DNA of 64,000 bases from Pantoea wallisii (GCF_002095485.1 NZ_MLFS01000012.1:1-64000), one strand, 5' to 3'. Numbered from the stretch's first letter, positions 45,110-55,889 are shown. Program-made: numbers and translations. Notes: generated by a model not told the origin, from the letters alone.

Positions 45110-46221
45110 TTAGGGCAACTCCTCTTCGTGCTCGGCTAATGCTTCAATCGCGATCTCCGGATCGTCATCCGGTGCCGGTGCTTCATGCATCCACACGGAA
45201 ACCAGGCGATAGGAGACAGCGAGGACCACCGGGCCAATAAACAGGCCAATCATGCCAAACGCAATCAATCCGCCGATAACACCGGAAAGAATCAGAATCA
45301 TCGGTAAATCCGCGCCCATGCGGATCAGCATCGGGCGCAGCACATTGTCCAGCGTACCGACTACGCAGCTCCAGACGAGCAACACCGTTCCCCAGGTGGT
45401 GTCGCCGCTCCAGTAGAGCCAGATAATGGCCGGTACCAGCACCACCAGCGGCCCCAGCTGTACCAGGCAGGTCAGAATCATCAACACGGTTAACAGGGTT
45501 GCATAGGGAATACCGGAGATCGCCAGCCCAATCCCCCCCAGCACACCCTGAACCAGCGCGGTCACCACCACGCCAAGCGCCACGGCACGAATAGCCTGGC
45601 CGGCCAGCAGTACTGCGGCATCACCACGCCGACCACCCATGCGGTAGGCGAAGTGTCGAATGCCGTGGCCCACCTGCTCACCGCGCCAGTAGAGCAGCAC
45701 GCTAAACAGCAGCATCAAACCGAGATGCAGCATAAAGCGGCCAAAGTGGCCGGCCTGCGCGACAAAGAAGCCGGTCGTGCGCCCGATGTAGGGCTGCACC
45801 TGACGCATAATGCTGAACCGCCACCGTCAACCAGCTTGTGATAACTGCTATAGAGCTTGTGACCGGCAAACGGAATCTCACGCAGCCAGAGCAGGTCTGG
45901 CAGAATCAGATGGCGCTGAGTAGCCCAAGCGATCACCGGGGCGCTGTTATCGATCAAACTGCTTACCAGCAGCGCAATCGGAATAATAAACAGCAGCAGC
46001 AGTAAAAAGGTCATGGCGATAACCGCCAGCGAGCGTCGTCCCCACAACAGGTGCTGCAAACGAATCATCAGTGGCCAGGTTGCGATCACCACCATGCTGG
46101 CCCAGGCAAAGCCCAGGATAAAGGGCTGCACAACCCACAGGCAGGCGATAATCATCAGCAGGATGAACATCAGCGAGAACAACATTTGCGGTAAATCCAT
46201 ACCACGATGCAGGCTTTTCAT
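45110..46221 (-). pseudogene. ydiK: AI-2E family inner-membrane protein YdiK, frameshifted
   Basis: Membrane protein of the PerM/AI-2E exporter family (function of YdiK unknown). The first frame starts MKSLHRGMDLPQMLFSLMF and runs through helices such as CLWVVQPFILGFAWASMVVI to YHKLVDGGGSA. The second frame continues IMRQVQPYIGRTTGFFVAQA and later GPLVVLVPAIIWLYWSGDTT and VGTLDNVLRPMLIRMG to the stop at 45110, matching E. coli YdiK throughout. One base is missing at about 45811 (TCAGC|ATTATG on the minus strand). The 1112-base length is one short of a multiple of three; intact length would be about 370 aa. Confidence 0.88.
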
Positions 46222-46392
46222 AACGGCGTAGTAACCTCGAGTAATCCTTCATGAAGCGGCGCGAAACGCCGTCACAATGATGATCTATTTCCTGACGATT
46301 AAACAGAAAAAGCAGCGCAGCCGATGGCTTTCCTGGAAAAAACAGCGTGTGAAAGAAAAATATGATAAAACCAGAGGCTGAAAAAATTAACG

Positions 46393-46408
46393 ACGCAAAC
46401 GTTTACAA
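46393..46408. promoter_or_regulatory. PurR-like operator upstream of ydiJ
   Basis: ACGCAAACGTTTACAA agrees with the PurR consensus ACGCAAACGTTTKCGT over the first 12 bases and fails in the last four. It lies 19 bases before the ydiJ start. Other LacI-family regulators share this core, so the assignment is tentative. Confidence 0.4.
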
Positions 46409-46426
46409 CATCCCGGTCACGAAATA

Positions 46427-49400
46427 ATGATCCCACAGATTTCCCAGGCACCCGGCCTCGTTCAGCTGGTGCTGACATTCCTGCAGTCATTGAAAGCACA
46501 AGGTTTTACCGGCGATACCGCCACCAGCTATGCCGATCGTCTTTCGCTCTCCACCGATAACAGTATCTATCAGCTGCTGCCGGATGCTGCCCTGTTTCCA
46601 CGCTCCACGGCCGATGTGGCGCTGATTGCCCGACTGGCCGGAGAAGCGCGCTTTAATAGCCTGGTGTTTACCCCGCGCGGCGGCGGTACGGGCACCAACG
46701 GGCAGTCGCTCAACCAGGGTATCGTGGTGGATATGTCGCGTTACATGAACCGTATCCTGGAGATCAATACCGAGCAGGGCTGGGTGCGGGTTGAAGCGGG
46801 CGTGGTAAAAGATCAGCTGAACGCCTGGCTCAAGCCGTATGGCTTCTTCTTTTCACCGGAGCTCTCCACCAGCAACCGCGCCACGCTGGGCGGTATGATT
46901 AATACGGACGCCTCCGGGCAGGGCTCGCTGGTTTACGGCAAAACCTCCGATCACGTCGAAGGGTTGCGCGCGGTTCTGCTGGGCGGTGATATTCTGGATA
47001 CCCGCGCGATGCCGACCGCGCTGGCCGAACAGCTGGCCGGCACGCCAACGCCTGAGGGCCGCATCTATAAAACGGTGCTTAATTGCTGCCGCGACCGGCG
47101 CGCGCTGATTCTGGAGAAGTTTCCCAAACTTAACCGCTTCCTGACGGGTTATGACCTGCGACATGTGTTCAGCGACGATCTGCAAACCTTCGATCTGACG
47201 CGCCTGTTGTGTGGCGCTGAAGGGACGCTGGCCTTTATCACGGAGGCGCGGCTGGATATTACGCCGATCCCTAAAGTGCGCCGTCTGGTTAACATTAAAT
47301 ATGACTCTTTTGACTCCGCGCTGCGCAATGCACCCTTTATGGTGGAAGCGCGGGCGCTGTCGGTGGAGACCGTGGATTCCAAAGTCCTTAACCTGGCACG
47401 CGAAGATATTGTCTGGCACTCGGTTAAGGCGCTGATAACGGACGTACCGGACAAAGAGATGCTCGGCCTGAATATTGTTGAATTTGCCGGCGATGATGCT
47501 GCGCTTATTGAACAGCAGGTCAGCAGCCTGTGCGCGCGTCTTGATGAGTTAATGGCGCAGCACGCCGGTGGCGTCATCGGCTACCAGCTGTGTAACGATC
47601 TGGCCGGCATTGAGCGCATCTACAACATGCGTAAGAAAGCGGTGGGGCTACTCGGCAACGCCAAAGGGCGCGCCAAACCAATCCCCTTTGTGGAAGATAC
47701 CGCCGTGCCGCCCGAGCAGCTGGCGGACTACATCGTCGATTTTCGCGCGCTGCTCGACAGTCACGGCCTGAGCTACGGCATGTTTGGCCACGTTGATGCG
47801 GGCGTGCTGCATGTACGGCCGGCGCTGGATATGTGCGATCCGCAGCAGGAGCTGCTGATGAAGCAGATCTCCGACGAAGTGGTGGCGCTGACGGCCCGCT
47901 ATGGCGGATTGCTGTGGGGCGAGCATGGCAAAGGCTTCCGCGCGCAGTACAGCCCGGCATTCTTTGGCGAAACGCTGTTCAATGAGCTGCGTCGTATTAA
48001 AGCGGCTTTCGATCCGGATAACCGCCTGAACCCGGGCAAAATCTGTACGCCATCAGGCAGCAATGAGCCGATGATGCAGGTTGATGCGGTGAAACGCGGC
48101 ACCTGGGATCGCCAGATTCCGCTCACGGTGCGCAACGCCTGGCGTGGCGCAATGGAGTGTAACGGCAACGGTCTGTGCTTTAACTTTGATGTGCGCAGTC
48201 CGATGTGCCCCTCGATGAAGATTACCGGCGACCGTATCCACTCACCAAAAGGGCGCGCGACGCTGACGCGTGAATGGCTGCGTTTGCTGTCGGAGCAGGG
48301 CGTTGATCCGGTGCAGCTGGAGCAGGCGCTTCCCGCGCAGGGCACCAGCCTGCGTGCGCTGATCCAGCGTACGCGTAACTCCTGGCACGCCAGACAGGGC
48401 GAATATGACTTCTCGCATGAAGTTAAAGAGGCGATGTCCGGCTGCCTGGCGTGCAAGGCCTGCTCAACGCAGTGTCCGATCAAGATTGATGTGCCTAACT
48501 TCCGTTCGCGCTTTCTGCAGCTGTACCACACGCGCTATCTGCGCCCGGTGAGCGATCACCTGGTGGCAACGGTGGAGAGCTATGCGCCGCTGATGGCAAA
48601 AGCGCCGAAAGTTTTCAACTTCTTCCTGAAGCAGCCGTGGATGCGCGATCTCAGTAAAAAGTACATTGGCATGGTCGATCTGCCGCTGCTCTCCTCGCCA
48701 GGTCTGAAGCAGCAGCTCAGCGGGCATCCGGCCATGAGCCTGACACTGGAGCAGCTGGAAGCCATGGAGAGTACGCAGCGTCAGCAGTGTGTGCTGGTGG
48801 TACAGGATCCGTTTACCAGCTATTACGAAGCGCAACTGGTGACCGACTTCGTCAGATTGATTGAAAAACTTGGCTATCGGCCCGTGCTGCTGCCGTTCTC
48901 ACCCAATGGCAAGGCTCAGCATGTAAAAGGTTTCCTGCAGCGCTTTGCCCGCACCGCCAGTAAAACTGCAGAGATGCTGAACCGCGTGGCGAAACTGGGC
49001 ATGCCGCTGGTAGGGATCGATCCGGCCACCGTGCTCTGTTATCGCGACGAATACCAGCAGGTGTTGGGCGAGCAGCGCGGCGAGTTTAACGTACAGCTGG
49101 TGCATGAGTGGCTTCAGAGCGTGCTGGCTGACAGAAGTGAACAGACCCCCGGCGGTGAAGCCTGGTATCTGTTTGCGCACTGTACCGAAGTGACGGCGCT
49201 GCCGTCGACGCCCGATCAGTGGCGGGCGATCTTTGCACGCTTCGGGGCGAAGCTGGAGAACATTAACGTGGGCTGCTGTGGTATGGCCGGAACCTACGGG
49301 CACGAGAGTAAAAACCTGGAGAACTCGCTGGGAATTTACGCGCTGTCGTGGCATCCACAGCTGCAGAAGTTGCCGCGTCAACGCTGTCTGGCGACCGGTT

Positions 49401-49480
49401 TCTCCTGTCGCAGCCAGGTGAAACGCGCAGAGGGCAATGGCATGCGCCATCCGCTGCAGGCGTTACTTGAATTGATGTAA
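46427..49480 (+). CDS. ydiJ: FAD-linked oxidoreductase / D-2-hydroxyglutarate dehydrogenase-type YdiJ
   Basis: Large flavo-iron-sulfur protein of 1017 aa (E. coli YdiJ 1018), reported in E. coli to oxidise D-2-hydroxyglutarate. N-terminal FAD-binding type 4 domain (about 45-280) with PRGGGTGTNGQSLNQGIVVD, C-terminal FAD oxidase domain (about 280-560) with YGMFGHVDAGVLHVRPALDM, then a ferredoxin-like 4Fe-4S motif CLACKACSTQCP (near residue 675) and a CCG domain with GCCGMAGTYGHE near 945. ATG 46427 matches the E. coli start MIPQISQAPG. No strong ribosome site is visible. Confidence 0.95.
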   Translation: MIPQISQAPGLVQLVLTFLQSLKAQGFTGDTATSYADRLSLSTDNSIYQLLPDAALFPRSTADVALIARLAGEARFNSLVFTPRGGGTGTNGQSLNQGIVVDMSRYMNRILEINTEQGWVRVEAGVVKDQLNAWLKPYGFFFSPELSTSNRATLGGMINTDASGQGSLVYGKTSDHVEGLRAVLLGGDILDTRAMPTALAEQLAGTPTPEGRIYKTVLNCCRDRRALILEKFPKLNRFLTGYDLRHVFSDDLQTFDLTRLLCGAEGTLAFITEARLDITPIPKVRRLVNIKYDSFDSALRNAPFMVEARALSVETVDSKVLNLAREDIVWHSVKALITDVPDKEMLGLNIVEFAGDDAALIEQQVSSLCARLDELMAQHAGGVIGYQLCNDLAGIERIYNMRKKAVGLLGNAKGRAKPIPFVEDTAVPPEQLADYIVDFRALLDSHGLSYGMFGHVDAGVLHVRPALDMCDPQQELLMKQISDEVVALTARYGGLLWGEHGKGFRAQYSPAFFGETLFNELRRIKAAFDPDNRLNPGKICTPSGSNEPMMQVDAVKRGTWDRQIPLTVRNAWRGAMECNGNGLCFNFDVRSPMCPSMKITGDRIHSPKGRATLTREWLRLLSEQGVDPVQLEQALPAQGTSLRALIQRTRNSWHARQGEYDFSHEVKEAMSGCLACKACSTQCPIKIDVPNFRSRFLQLYHTRYLRPVSDHLVATVESYAPLMAKAPKVFNFFLKQPWMRDLSKKYIGMVDLPLLSSPGLKQQLSGHPAMSLTLEQLEAMESTQRQQCVLVVQDPFTSYYEAQLVTDFVRLIEKLGYRPVLLPFSPNGKAQHVKGFLQRFARTASKTAEMLNRVAKLGMPLVGIDPATVLCYRDEYQQVLGEQRGEFNVQLVHEWLQSVLADRSEQTPGGEAWYLFAHCTEVTALPSTPDQWRAIFARFGAKLENINVGCCGMAGTYGHESKNLENSLGIYALSWHPQLQKLPRQRCLATGFSCRSQVKRAEGNGMRHPLQALLELM

Positions 49481-49510
49481 ACAAATTGTAGGAGCCGTCA
49501 CAAAGCTGGA

Positions 49511-49915
49511 TTAGAATATCCAGCCTGCGTGGCGGACGAAATCACTTTGCAGGCGGGTTGCCTGGTCCCAGTCGCCGCTGAGCGCCAGTTGATGACATAA
49601 ACGGGTCAGCGACAGGCGCGCCAGCTGGTAGGCCTGAATGCGAAACAGACGATCGCGATCGGCATTACCCATCTCCTGCACGAGGCGGTGATGGAGCTTG
49701 CCCATGGCGTGCAGGTAGCTCTGATCGTCTCCGTTCAGTTCGCAGATTTCTGCCATATCGAGGCAGGTGTCGTTAAAGCGGCGCAGCTGTTCGAGGGTAC
49801 AATCGGTGCGGTTGAGCTTTGCCTGAGCCATATAGAAGTCAACGGTGATATCGCGCACCGAAAACTTATATTCATCGATTTTATGTTGTAACCAGGCTGA
49901 GACGGTAAGCGTCAT
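49511..49915 (-). CDS. Unrecognised 134-aa helical protein under a Fur box
   Basis: I do not recognise this protein. It starts MTLTVSAWLQHKIDEYKFSV and looks entirely alpha-helical and soluble, with 3 Cys and several His (ICELNGDDQSYLHAMGKLHH), no signal peptide and no membrane segment. An AAGG ribosome site precedes the ATG. A near-perfect Fur box at 49932-49950 overlaps the likely promoter, so iron repression is strongly suggested. It lies between ydiJ and the suf operon, divergent from suf, where E. coli has menI and ydiH; it resembles neither. A role in iron or Fe-S physiology is inferred only from regulation and position. Confidence 0.75.
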   Translation of the reverse strand: MTLTVSAWLQHKIDEYKFSVRDITVDFYMAQAKLNRTDCTLEQLRRFNDTCLDMAEICELNGDDQSYLHAMGKLHHRLVQEMGNADRDRLFRIQAYQLARLSLTRLCHQLALSGDWDQATRLQSDFVRHAGWIF

Positions 49916-49931
49916 ATCGCCACCTTAATAG

Positions 49932-49950
49932 GTTAATGATAATCATTATC
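49932..49950. promoter_or_regulatory. Fur box
   Basis: GTTAATGATAATCATTATC matches the 19-base Fur consensus GATAATGATAATCATTATC at 18 positions. It is 17-35 bases before the start of the minus-strand gene at 49915, and about 355 bases before sufA; E. coli suf is also Fur-repressed, so it may serve both. Confidence 0.88.
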
Positions 49951-50238
49951 ATATTAAACCGCGTCAGGAATGCAATTCCCGCGGTGAAATTTTATTGATT
50001 TTCTTCACCTGTTACTAAAATCGGCAATAACAATCTCTTTACATCCTGAAAAGGCGTAACCTATCAATCAGGATGAAAACGTAAAATGAATTTATAAAAT
50101 TTTACTGTTTTTGAACAGGTTACGCAGGGCAGATGCGGCAGGGAATCGCCCGCGCAGAGAGAAGATAAGGGACTATGCTTAAGAAAGCAGCAGTAAAAAA
50201 TAGCACGCGATGATTATCCCTGCAAAACAAGAGGTTGA

Positions 50239-50257
50239 AGTGATATCTGATATCACT
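50239..50257. promoter_or_regulatory. Perfect palindrome upstream of sufA
   Basis: AGTGATATCTGATATCACT is a perfect 9+1+9 dyad, 48 bases before the sufA start codon, in the probable core promoter. It does not fit Fur, and I could not place an IscR type-2 or OxyR site with confidence in this 389-base region. Operator of an unidentified regulator, or coincidence. Confidence 0.5.
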
Positions 50258-50304
50258 ACCATAGGGGGATAGCCTGAAAAGGCCCAGACTTACGAGGTAA
50301 CACT

Positions 50305-50679
50305 ATGTCATCAGTAAATGCAGCGTCTTTTTCACCCGATGATTTCGTCTGGAAAGGGCTCACGCTGACCGAGTCAGCGGCGAAACAGATTCTTAGCCTG
50401 GTTGAGCAGGACCCGGAAGTAAAGGGGCTGAAACTGGGTGTGAAGCAGTCCGGCTGTGCCGGTTTTGGCTACGTCATGGACCTGGTGAAAGAGCCTGCCG
50501 ATGACGACCTGCAGTTCGAGCAGTTTGGCGCAAAACTCTTTGTGCCGCTTCAGGCCATGCCGTTTGTTGACGGTACCGAGCTGGATTATGTCCGCGAAGG
50601 CCTGAACCAGATTTTTAAATTCAACAACCCTAAAGCTCAGCACGCCTGCGGGTGCGGTGAAAGCTTTGGCGTCGAGTAA
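50305..50679 (+). CDS. sufA: Fe-S cluster assembly scaffold/carrier SufA
   Basis: A-type carrier of 124 aa that takes Fe-S clusters from SufBCD to target proteins. The three ligand cysteines are C51 (KQSGCAGFGY), C115 and C117 (ACGCGESF). GAGG lies about nine bases before the ATG. It is the first gene of sufABCDSE, the stress and iron-starvation Fe-S system. The next start follows after seven bases. Confidence 0.96.
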   Translation: MSSVNAASFSPDDFVWKGLTLTESAAKQILSLVEQDPEVKGLKLGVKQSGCAGFGYVMDLVKEPADDDLQFEQFGAKLFVPLQAMPFVDGTELDYVREGLNQIFKFNNPKAQHACGCGESFGVE

Positions 50680-50686
50680 GTGAAAT

Positions 50687-52180
50687 ATGTCACGACACAG
50701 CGAAGCATCTGATGATGTACAAACGTGGGAAGGCAGCCTGAACTACAAAGAGGGCTTCTTTACCCAGTTGCAAACCGACGAACTGGCGCATGGCATCAAT
50801 GAAGATGTGGTGCGCGCGATCTCGGCCAAACGTAACGAACCTGAGTGGATGCTGGAGTTCCGTCTCAAGGCTTTCCGGGCCTGGTTAGAGATGGAAGAGC
50901 CGCACTGGCTGAAAGCGCACTATGACAAGCTGGACTATCAGGATTACAGCTACTACTCCGCGCCCTCCTGCGGCAACTGTGATGACAGCTGCGCTTCCGA
51001 GCCAGGTGCTACACAAACCTCAGGCAGCGTGGCCTCCAGCGACTATCTGACCAAAGAAGTGGAAGACGCCTTCAATCAGTTGGGTGTACCGGTACGTGAA
51101 GGCCGGGAAGTTGCCGTTGATGCTATCTTTGACTCCGTTTCAGTCTCCACAACCTATCGTGACAAGCTGGCCGAGCAGGGCATCATCTTCTGCTCCTTTG
51201 GTGAGGCGATTCACGATCACCCGGAGCTGGTGCAGAAGTATCTCGGTACGGTTGTGCCGCACAACGACAACTTCTTCGCTGCGCTCAACTCAGCGGTGGC
51301 TTCTGATGGCACCTTCGTTTACATCCCGAAAGGGGTGCACTGCCCTATGGAGCTGTCCACATATTTCCGCATCAACGCGGCAAAAACCGGCCAGTTCGAA
51401 CGCACCATCCTGATCGCCGATGAAGACAGCTACGTAAGCTATATCGAAGGTTGCTCAGCGCCTGTGCGCGACACCTATCAGCTGCACGCGGCGGTGGTGG
51501 AAGTCATTATTCACAAAAACGCCGAAGTGAAATACTCCACCGTACAGAACTGGTTCCCGGGTGGCGAAGGCGAGGGCGGTATCCTCAACTTCGTAACCAA
51601 GCGTGCCCTGTGCGAAGGCGACCACAGTAAAATGTCGTGGACCCAGTCTGAGACCGGTTCAGCGATCACCTGGAAATACCCGAGCTGTATCCTGCGCGGT
51701 GACTACTCAGTAGGTGAATTCTACTCGGTGGCACTTACCAGCGGACGCCAGCAGGCTGATACCGGCACCAAGATGATCCACATTGGTAAAAACACCAAGT
51801 CGACCATCATCTCTAAAGGTATTTCAGCCGGTAAGAGCCAGAACACCTATCGTGGTCTGGTGAAGATCATGCCGACGGCGACCAACGCGCGTAACTTCAC
51901 CCAGTGTGACTCGATGCTGATTGGCCCGGATTGCGGTGCGCACACGTTCCCGTATGTGGAAACGCGTAATAACAGCGCACAGCTGGAGCACGAAGCCACC
52001 ACCTCACGTATTGGCGAAGATCAGATGTTCTACTGCCTGCAGCGCGGCATTAGCGAAGAAGATGCGATCTCAATGATCGTGAACGGCTTCTGTAAAGACG
52101 TTTTCTCCGAGCTGCCACTGGAATTCGCCGTGGAAGCGCAAAAACTGTTAGCTATCAGCCTTGAGCACAGTGTCGGCTGA
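50687..52180 (+). CDS. sufB: Fe-S cluster scaffold complex subunit SufB
   Basis: 497-aa beta-helix protein of the SufBC2D scaffold, where the nascent cluster is built. Conserved blocks: [56 protein letters not shown] and the C-terminal [21 protein letters not shown] Cys-bearing insert [13 protein letters not shown] is present. Receives persulfide sulfur from SufE. Confidence 0.97.
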   Translation: MSRHSEASDDVQTWEGSLNYKEGFFTQLQTDELAHGINEDVVRAISAKRNEPEWMLEFRLKAFRAWLEMEEPHWLKAHYDKLDYQDYSYYSAPSCGNCDDSCASEPGATQTSGSVASSDYLTKEVEDAFNQLGVPVREGREVAVDAIFDSVSVSTTYRDKLAEQGIIFCSFGEAIHDHPELVQKYLGTVVPHNDNFFAALNSAVASDGTFVYIPKGVHCPMELSTYFRINAAKTGQFERTILIADEDSYVSYIEGCSAPVRDTYQLHAAVVEVIIHKNAEVKYSTVQNWFPGGEGEGGILNFVTKRALCEGDHSKMSWTQSETGSAITWKYPSCILRGDYSVGEFYSVALTSGRQQADTGTKMIHIGKNTKSTIISKGISAGKSQNTYRGLVKIMPTATNARNFTQCDSMLIGPDCGAHTFPYVETRNNSAQLEHEATTSRIGEDQMFYCLQRGISEEDAISMIVNGFCKDVFSELPLEFAVEAQKLLAISLEHSVG

Positions 52181-52219
52181 TGCCACACGCGTTGCCGGAA
52201 GCAATGTGAAGGAAAGAGT

Positions 52220-52966
52220 ATGTTAAGCATTAAAGATTTACAGGTTAGCGTTGAAGACAAAGAGATTTTGCGCGGTCTGAACCTCGAAGTGAAGCCGGGC
52301 GAAGTGCATGCCATTATGGGACCGAACGGTTCTGGCAAAAGTACGCTGTCTGCCACGCTGGCCGGCCGTGAAGATTATGAGATCACCGGCGGTTCTGTAT
52401 CTTTCAAAGGCAAAGATCTGCTGGAGCTGGAGCCGGAAGAGCGTGCCGGTGAAGGCATCTTCATGGCGTTCCAGTATCCGGTGGAGATTCCGGGCGTCAG
52501 CAATCAGTTCTTCCTGCAAACCTCTGTGAACGCGGTACGTAAATACCGTGCGCAGGAGGAGCTGGACCGTTTTGACTTCCAGGACTTCATCGAAGACAAA
52601 ATTAAGCTGCTGAAGATGCCAGAAGACTTGCTGACTCGTTCGGTCAACGTTGGCTTCTCCGGTGGTGAGAAGAAGCGTAACGACATCCTGCAGATGGCCG
52701 CGCTGGAGCCAGAGCTGTGCATTCTGGATGAGACCGATTCGGGTCTGGATATCGATGCGCTGAAGATCGTTGCCGAGGGCGTTAACAGCCTGCGCGACGG
52801 CAAGCGTTCGTTCATTATTGTTACGCACTACCAGCGCATCCTGGATTACATCAAGCCGGATCACGTCCACGTGCTGTATCAGGGCAAAATCGTGAAGTCT
52901 GGCGACTTTACGCTGGTGAAACAGCTGGAGGAGCAAGGCTATGGCTGGCTTACCGACCAGGAGTGA
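52220..52966 (+). CDS. sufC: Fe-S assembly ATPase SufC
   Basis: ABC-type ATPase of 248 aa, soluble, partner of SufB and SufD. Walker A GPNGSGKSTLSATLAG, Q-loop MAFQYPVEIPG, signature FSGGEKKRNDI, Walker B LCILDETDSGLDIDAL and switch His in FIIVTHYQRIL. Its end overlaps the sufD start by 26 bases, which suggests coupled translation. Confidence 0.97.
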   Translation: MLSIKDLQVSVEDKEILRGLNLEVKPGEVHAIMGPNGSGKSTLSATLAGREDYEITGGSVSFKGKDLLELEPEERAGEGIFMAFQYPVEIPGVSNQFFLQTSVNAVRKYRAQEELDRFDFQDFIEDKIKLLKMPEDLLTRSVNVGFSGGEKKRNDILQMAALEPELCILDETDSGLDIDALKIVAEGVNSLRDGKRSFIIVTHYQRILDYIKPDHVHVLYQGKIVKSGDFTLVKQLEEQGYGWLTDQE

Positions 52967-54218
52967 TAATGCGCTGCAACAGTGGCACCACCTGTTTGAG
53001 TCGCGCGGTGAAGCGCGCTCTCTGCAGGCACAGCAGCACTGGCAGCAGCTGATGCGCCTCGGCTTGCCTACCCGCAAGCATGAGAACTGGAAATACACCT
53101 CGCTGGATACGCTGCTGGCGAAGCAGTTTGTCCTGCCGACGGAGAGCAGCGTAACGGCTGAGCAGGTTGACGCGCTGGCGCTGCCGCTGGATGCCATTCG
53201 CCTGGTGTTTGTTGATGGCCGCTTTCAGCCGGCGTTGAGCACGCGCGACACTGAACTGTTTGAGGTTCAGCACAGCCGTGCCGCCGAACGCCGTCCACTG
53301 CCGTCACCGGTTCAGCCGGAAGTGTTTCTGCATCTGACCGAGAGCCTGGCAGAAGAGGTCACCACGCTGCGCCTGGCGCGCGGTAAATCGGCGGCACGTC
53401 CGCTCTATTTGCTGCACATCACCAGCGGCCAGGCGGATGCGTTGAACACCGTGCACCATCGCCATCATCTGGAGCTGGAGCAGAGCGCTGAAGCTGAAGT
53501 GATTGAGCACTACGTCACGCTGAACGGCGCGGCGCACTTTACCGGCGCACGCTTTACGTTTGCCGTGGCTGACAACGCGCAGCTGAAGCACATCAAGCTG
53601 GCGTTTGAAGAGAGCAGCAGCTACCACTTCGCCCATAACGATATCGTTATTGGCCGTGATGCGCAGGTCAGCAGCACCAGCTTCCTGCTGGGCGCCGGTT
53701 TGTCACGCCACAATACCAGCGTGCAGCTCAACGGTGAGAATACGCAGCTTTCACTGAACAGCCTGGTCCTGCCGGTGGGCTCAGAGGTGGCGGATACCCG
53801 CAGCTATCTGGAGCACAACAAGGGCTACTGCCTGAGCCGTCAGCTGCATAAAACCATCTCTCGCGACAAAGGGCGTTCCGTGTTCAATGGCCACATTAAA
53901 GTGGCCCAGCATGCGCTGAAAACCGACGGACAGATGACCAACAACAATCTGTTGCTGGGTCGCCTGGCGGAAGTGGACACTAAGCCGCAGCTGGAGATCT
54001 ACGCGGATGACGTGAAGTGCAGCCACGGTGCGACCATTGGCCGTATCGACGACGAGCAGATGTTCTACCTGCGCTCACGCGGTATTGCCGAAGATGCCGC
54101 GCAGCAGATGATCATCCATGCGTTTGCGGCTGAACTGACCGAAGCGCTGGATGATGAAACGCTGCGTCAGACCGTGCTGCAACGCATCACTGACCGTTTC
54201 CCTGGAGTTGAGTCATGA
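52941..54218 (+). CDS. sufD: Fe-S cluster assembly protein SufD
   Basis: 425-aa paralogue of SufB that completes SufBC2D and is needed for iron entry. Start [20 protein letters not shown] matches E. coli, and lies within sufC. N-terminal block [20 protein letters not shown]-terminal beta-helix end [20 protein letters not shown] with the conserved Cys-His pair. Stop overlaps the sufS start (ATGA). Confidence 0.96.
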   Translation: MAGLPTRSDNALQQWHHLFESRGEARSLQAQQHWQQLMRLGLPTRKHENWKYTSLDTLLAKQFVLPTESSVTAEQVDALALPLDAIRLVFVDGRFQPALSTRDTELFEVQHSRAAERRPLPSPVQPEVFLHLTESLAEEVTTLRLARGKSAARPLYLLHITSGQADALNTVHHRHHLELEQSAEAEVIEHYVTLNGAAHFTGARFTFAVADNAQLKHIKLAFEESSSYHFAHNDIVIGRDAQVSSTSFLLGAGLSRHNTSVQLNGENTQLSLNSLVLPVGSEVADTRSYLEHNKGYCLSRQLHKTISRDKGRSVFNGHIKVAQHALKTDGQMTNNNLLLGRLAEVDTKPQLEIYADDVKCSHGATIGRIDDEQMFYLRSRGIAEDAAQQMIIHAFAAELTEALDDETLRQTVLQRITDRFPGVES

Positions 54219-55438
54219 GTTTCGATCCCGAACGAGTCAGAGCGGATTTTCCGATTCTGAGTCGTGAGGTCAACGGACACCCGCTGGCCTACCTGGATAG
54301 CGCGGCCAGCGCGCAGCGTCCGCTCGCCGTGATCAATGCGGAGAGTCACTTTTATCAGTACGGCTATGCAGCCGTACACCGTGGCATCCACTCGCTAAGT
54401 GCGCAGGCTACTACCGACATGGAGAACGTGCGCGCGCAGGCGGCACGTTTCCTGAATGCCCCTTCAGCAGAAGAGATTATCTTCGTTAAAGGCACGACGG
54501 AAGGCATCAACCTGGTGGCGAATAGCTGGGGCGGCAGTCAGCTGCAGCCGGGCGATAACCTGATCATCACCGAGATGGAGCACCACGCCAACATCGTGCC
54601 GTGGCAGATGGTGGCGGAGCGTACGGGCGCGGAAATCCGCGTACTGCCGCTAAACGACAACGGTGAGCTGGCGCTTGAGCAGCTGGCCGGCCTGATCGAT
54701 AGCCGGACGCGCCTGCTGGCCGTTACCCACGTCTCAAACGTGCTGGGCACGGTCAATCCGGTCAAAGCGATTGTGGCGCAGGCCAAAGCGGCAGGCGTGT
54801 TAACGCTGATTGATGGCGCGCAGGCGGTCATGCATCACGCCGTTGACGTGCAGGATATCGACTGCGATTTCTATGTCTTCTCGGGCCATAAGATCTATGG
54901 ACCCAACGGCACTGGCGTGCTGTATGCGCGTAAAGCGCTGCAGGAGATCATGCCACCGTGGGAAGGTGGCGGTTCGATGATTGCGCAGGTCCTCCTGCCC
55001 ACCGGCACCACCTGGAACACCACACCGTGGCGCTTTGAGGCGGGTACGCCAAACACCGGCGGCATTATCGGTCTGGGCGCGGCACTGACGTGGATCAGCG
55101 AACTCGGTCTGGACGCTATTCATCAGCGCGAAAGTCAGCTGATGCGCTATGCGCTGGATAAACTGGCTTCCGTACCGGATATTGAAATTTATGGCCCGGC
55201 CGCACGCAGCGGTGTGATCGCCTTTAACCTGGGGAAACACCACGCATTTGACGTGGGCAGCTTCCTCGACCAGTACGGTATCGCGATTCGTACCGGGCAC
55301 CACTGTGCCATGCCGCTGATGCGCCACTATGCGGTACCGGCGATGTGCCGTGCCTCTTTCGCGCTCTATAACACCGAAGAAGAGGCCGACCGTCTGGCTG
55401 CCGGCCTGACGCGTATTCATCGTCTGCTCGGCGGTTAA
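54215..55438 (+). CDS. sufS: Cysteine desulfurase SufS
   Basis: PLP-dependent type II desulfurase of 407 aa: L-cysteine to alanine and enzyme persulfide, passed to SufE. Schiff-base K226 in [15 protein letters not shown]-stacking His in [10 protein letters not shown], and persulfide C364 in [11 protein letters not shown]. Followed by sufE after 20 bases. Confidence 0.97.
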   Translation: MSFDPERVRADFPILSREVNGHPLAYLDSAASAQRPLAVINAESHFYQYGYAAVHRGIHSLSAQATTDMENVRAQAARFLNAPSAEEIIFVKGTTEGINLVANSWGGSQLQPGDNLIITEMEHHANIVPWQMVAERTGAEIRVLPLNDNGELALEQLAGLIDSRTRLLAVTHVSNVLGTVNPVKAIVAQAKAAGVLTLIDGAQAVMHHAVDVQDIDCDFYVFSGHKIYGPNGTGVLYARKALQEIMPPWEGGGSMIAQVLLPTGTTWNTTPWRFEAGTPNTGGIIGLGAALTWISELGLDAIHQRESQLMRYALDKLASVPDIEIYGPAARSGVIAFNLGKHHAFDVGSFLDQYGIAIRTGHHCAMPLMRHYAVPAMCRASFALYNTEEEADRLAAGLTRIHRLLGG

Positions 55439-55458
55439 GCAGATTTCAGGAGTTATCG

Positions 55459-55875
55459 ATGGCAAATTTGCCAGACAAAGAGAAACTGGTGCGCAACTTT
55501 AACCGTTGCGCCAACTGGGAAGAGAAGTACCTCTACATCATTGAACTTGGGGCAAAATTGCCAGAATCCTCTGAAAGCTTGCACCAGCCGGAATATGTGA
55601 TTTCCGGTTGTCAGAGCCAGGTCTGGATCCGGATGACCCCGCAGTCAGACAGCACCATCGCCTTTGAGGGTGACAGCGATGCTGCCATTGTTAAAGGCTT
55701 GATTGCAGTAGTTTTTAGCCTGTATCAGGGGCTCAAGCCCGCCGAAATTCTTGCGCTCGATGTTGGCCACTGGTTCGGTGAACTGGCGCTGACCCAGCAC
55801 CTCACCCCCTCGCGTTCGCAGGGGCTTGAAGCGATGATTCGCGCAATCCGTCATAACGCACAGTCCCTCAGCTAA
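55459..55875 (+). CDS. sufE: Cysteine desulfuration protein SufE
   Basis: 138-aa sulfur acceptor for SufS; C51 in [11 protein letters not shown] takes the persulfide and hands it to SufB. The start has AGGAG well placed. Last suf gene; a terminator follows about 15 bases after the stop. Confidence 0.97.
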   Translation: MANLPDKEKLVRNFNRCANWEEKYLYIIELGAKLPESSESLHQPEYVISGCQSQVWIRMTPQSDSTIAFEGDSDAAIVKGLIAVVFSLYQGLKPAEILALDVGHWFGELALTQHLTPSRSQGLEAMIRAIRHNAQSLS

Positions 55876-55889
55876 GTTACACTCTCCAG

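Noticed and set aside
50160..50300. IscR type-2 site in the suf promoter
   Set aside because: Two partial alignments fail at core positions (GC for CC, or spacing off by one).
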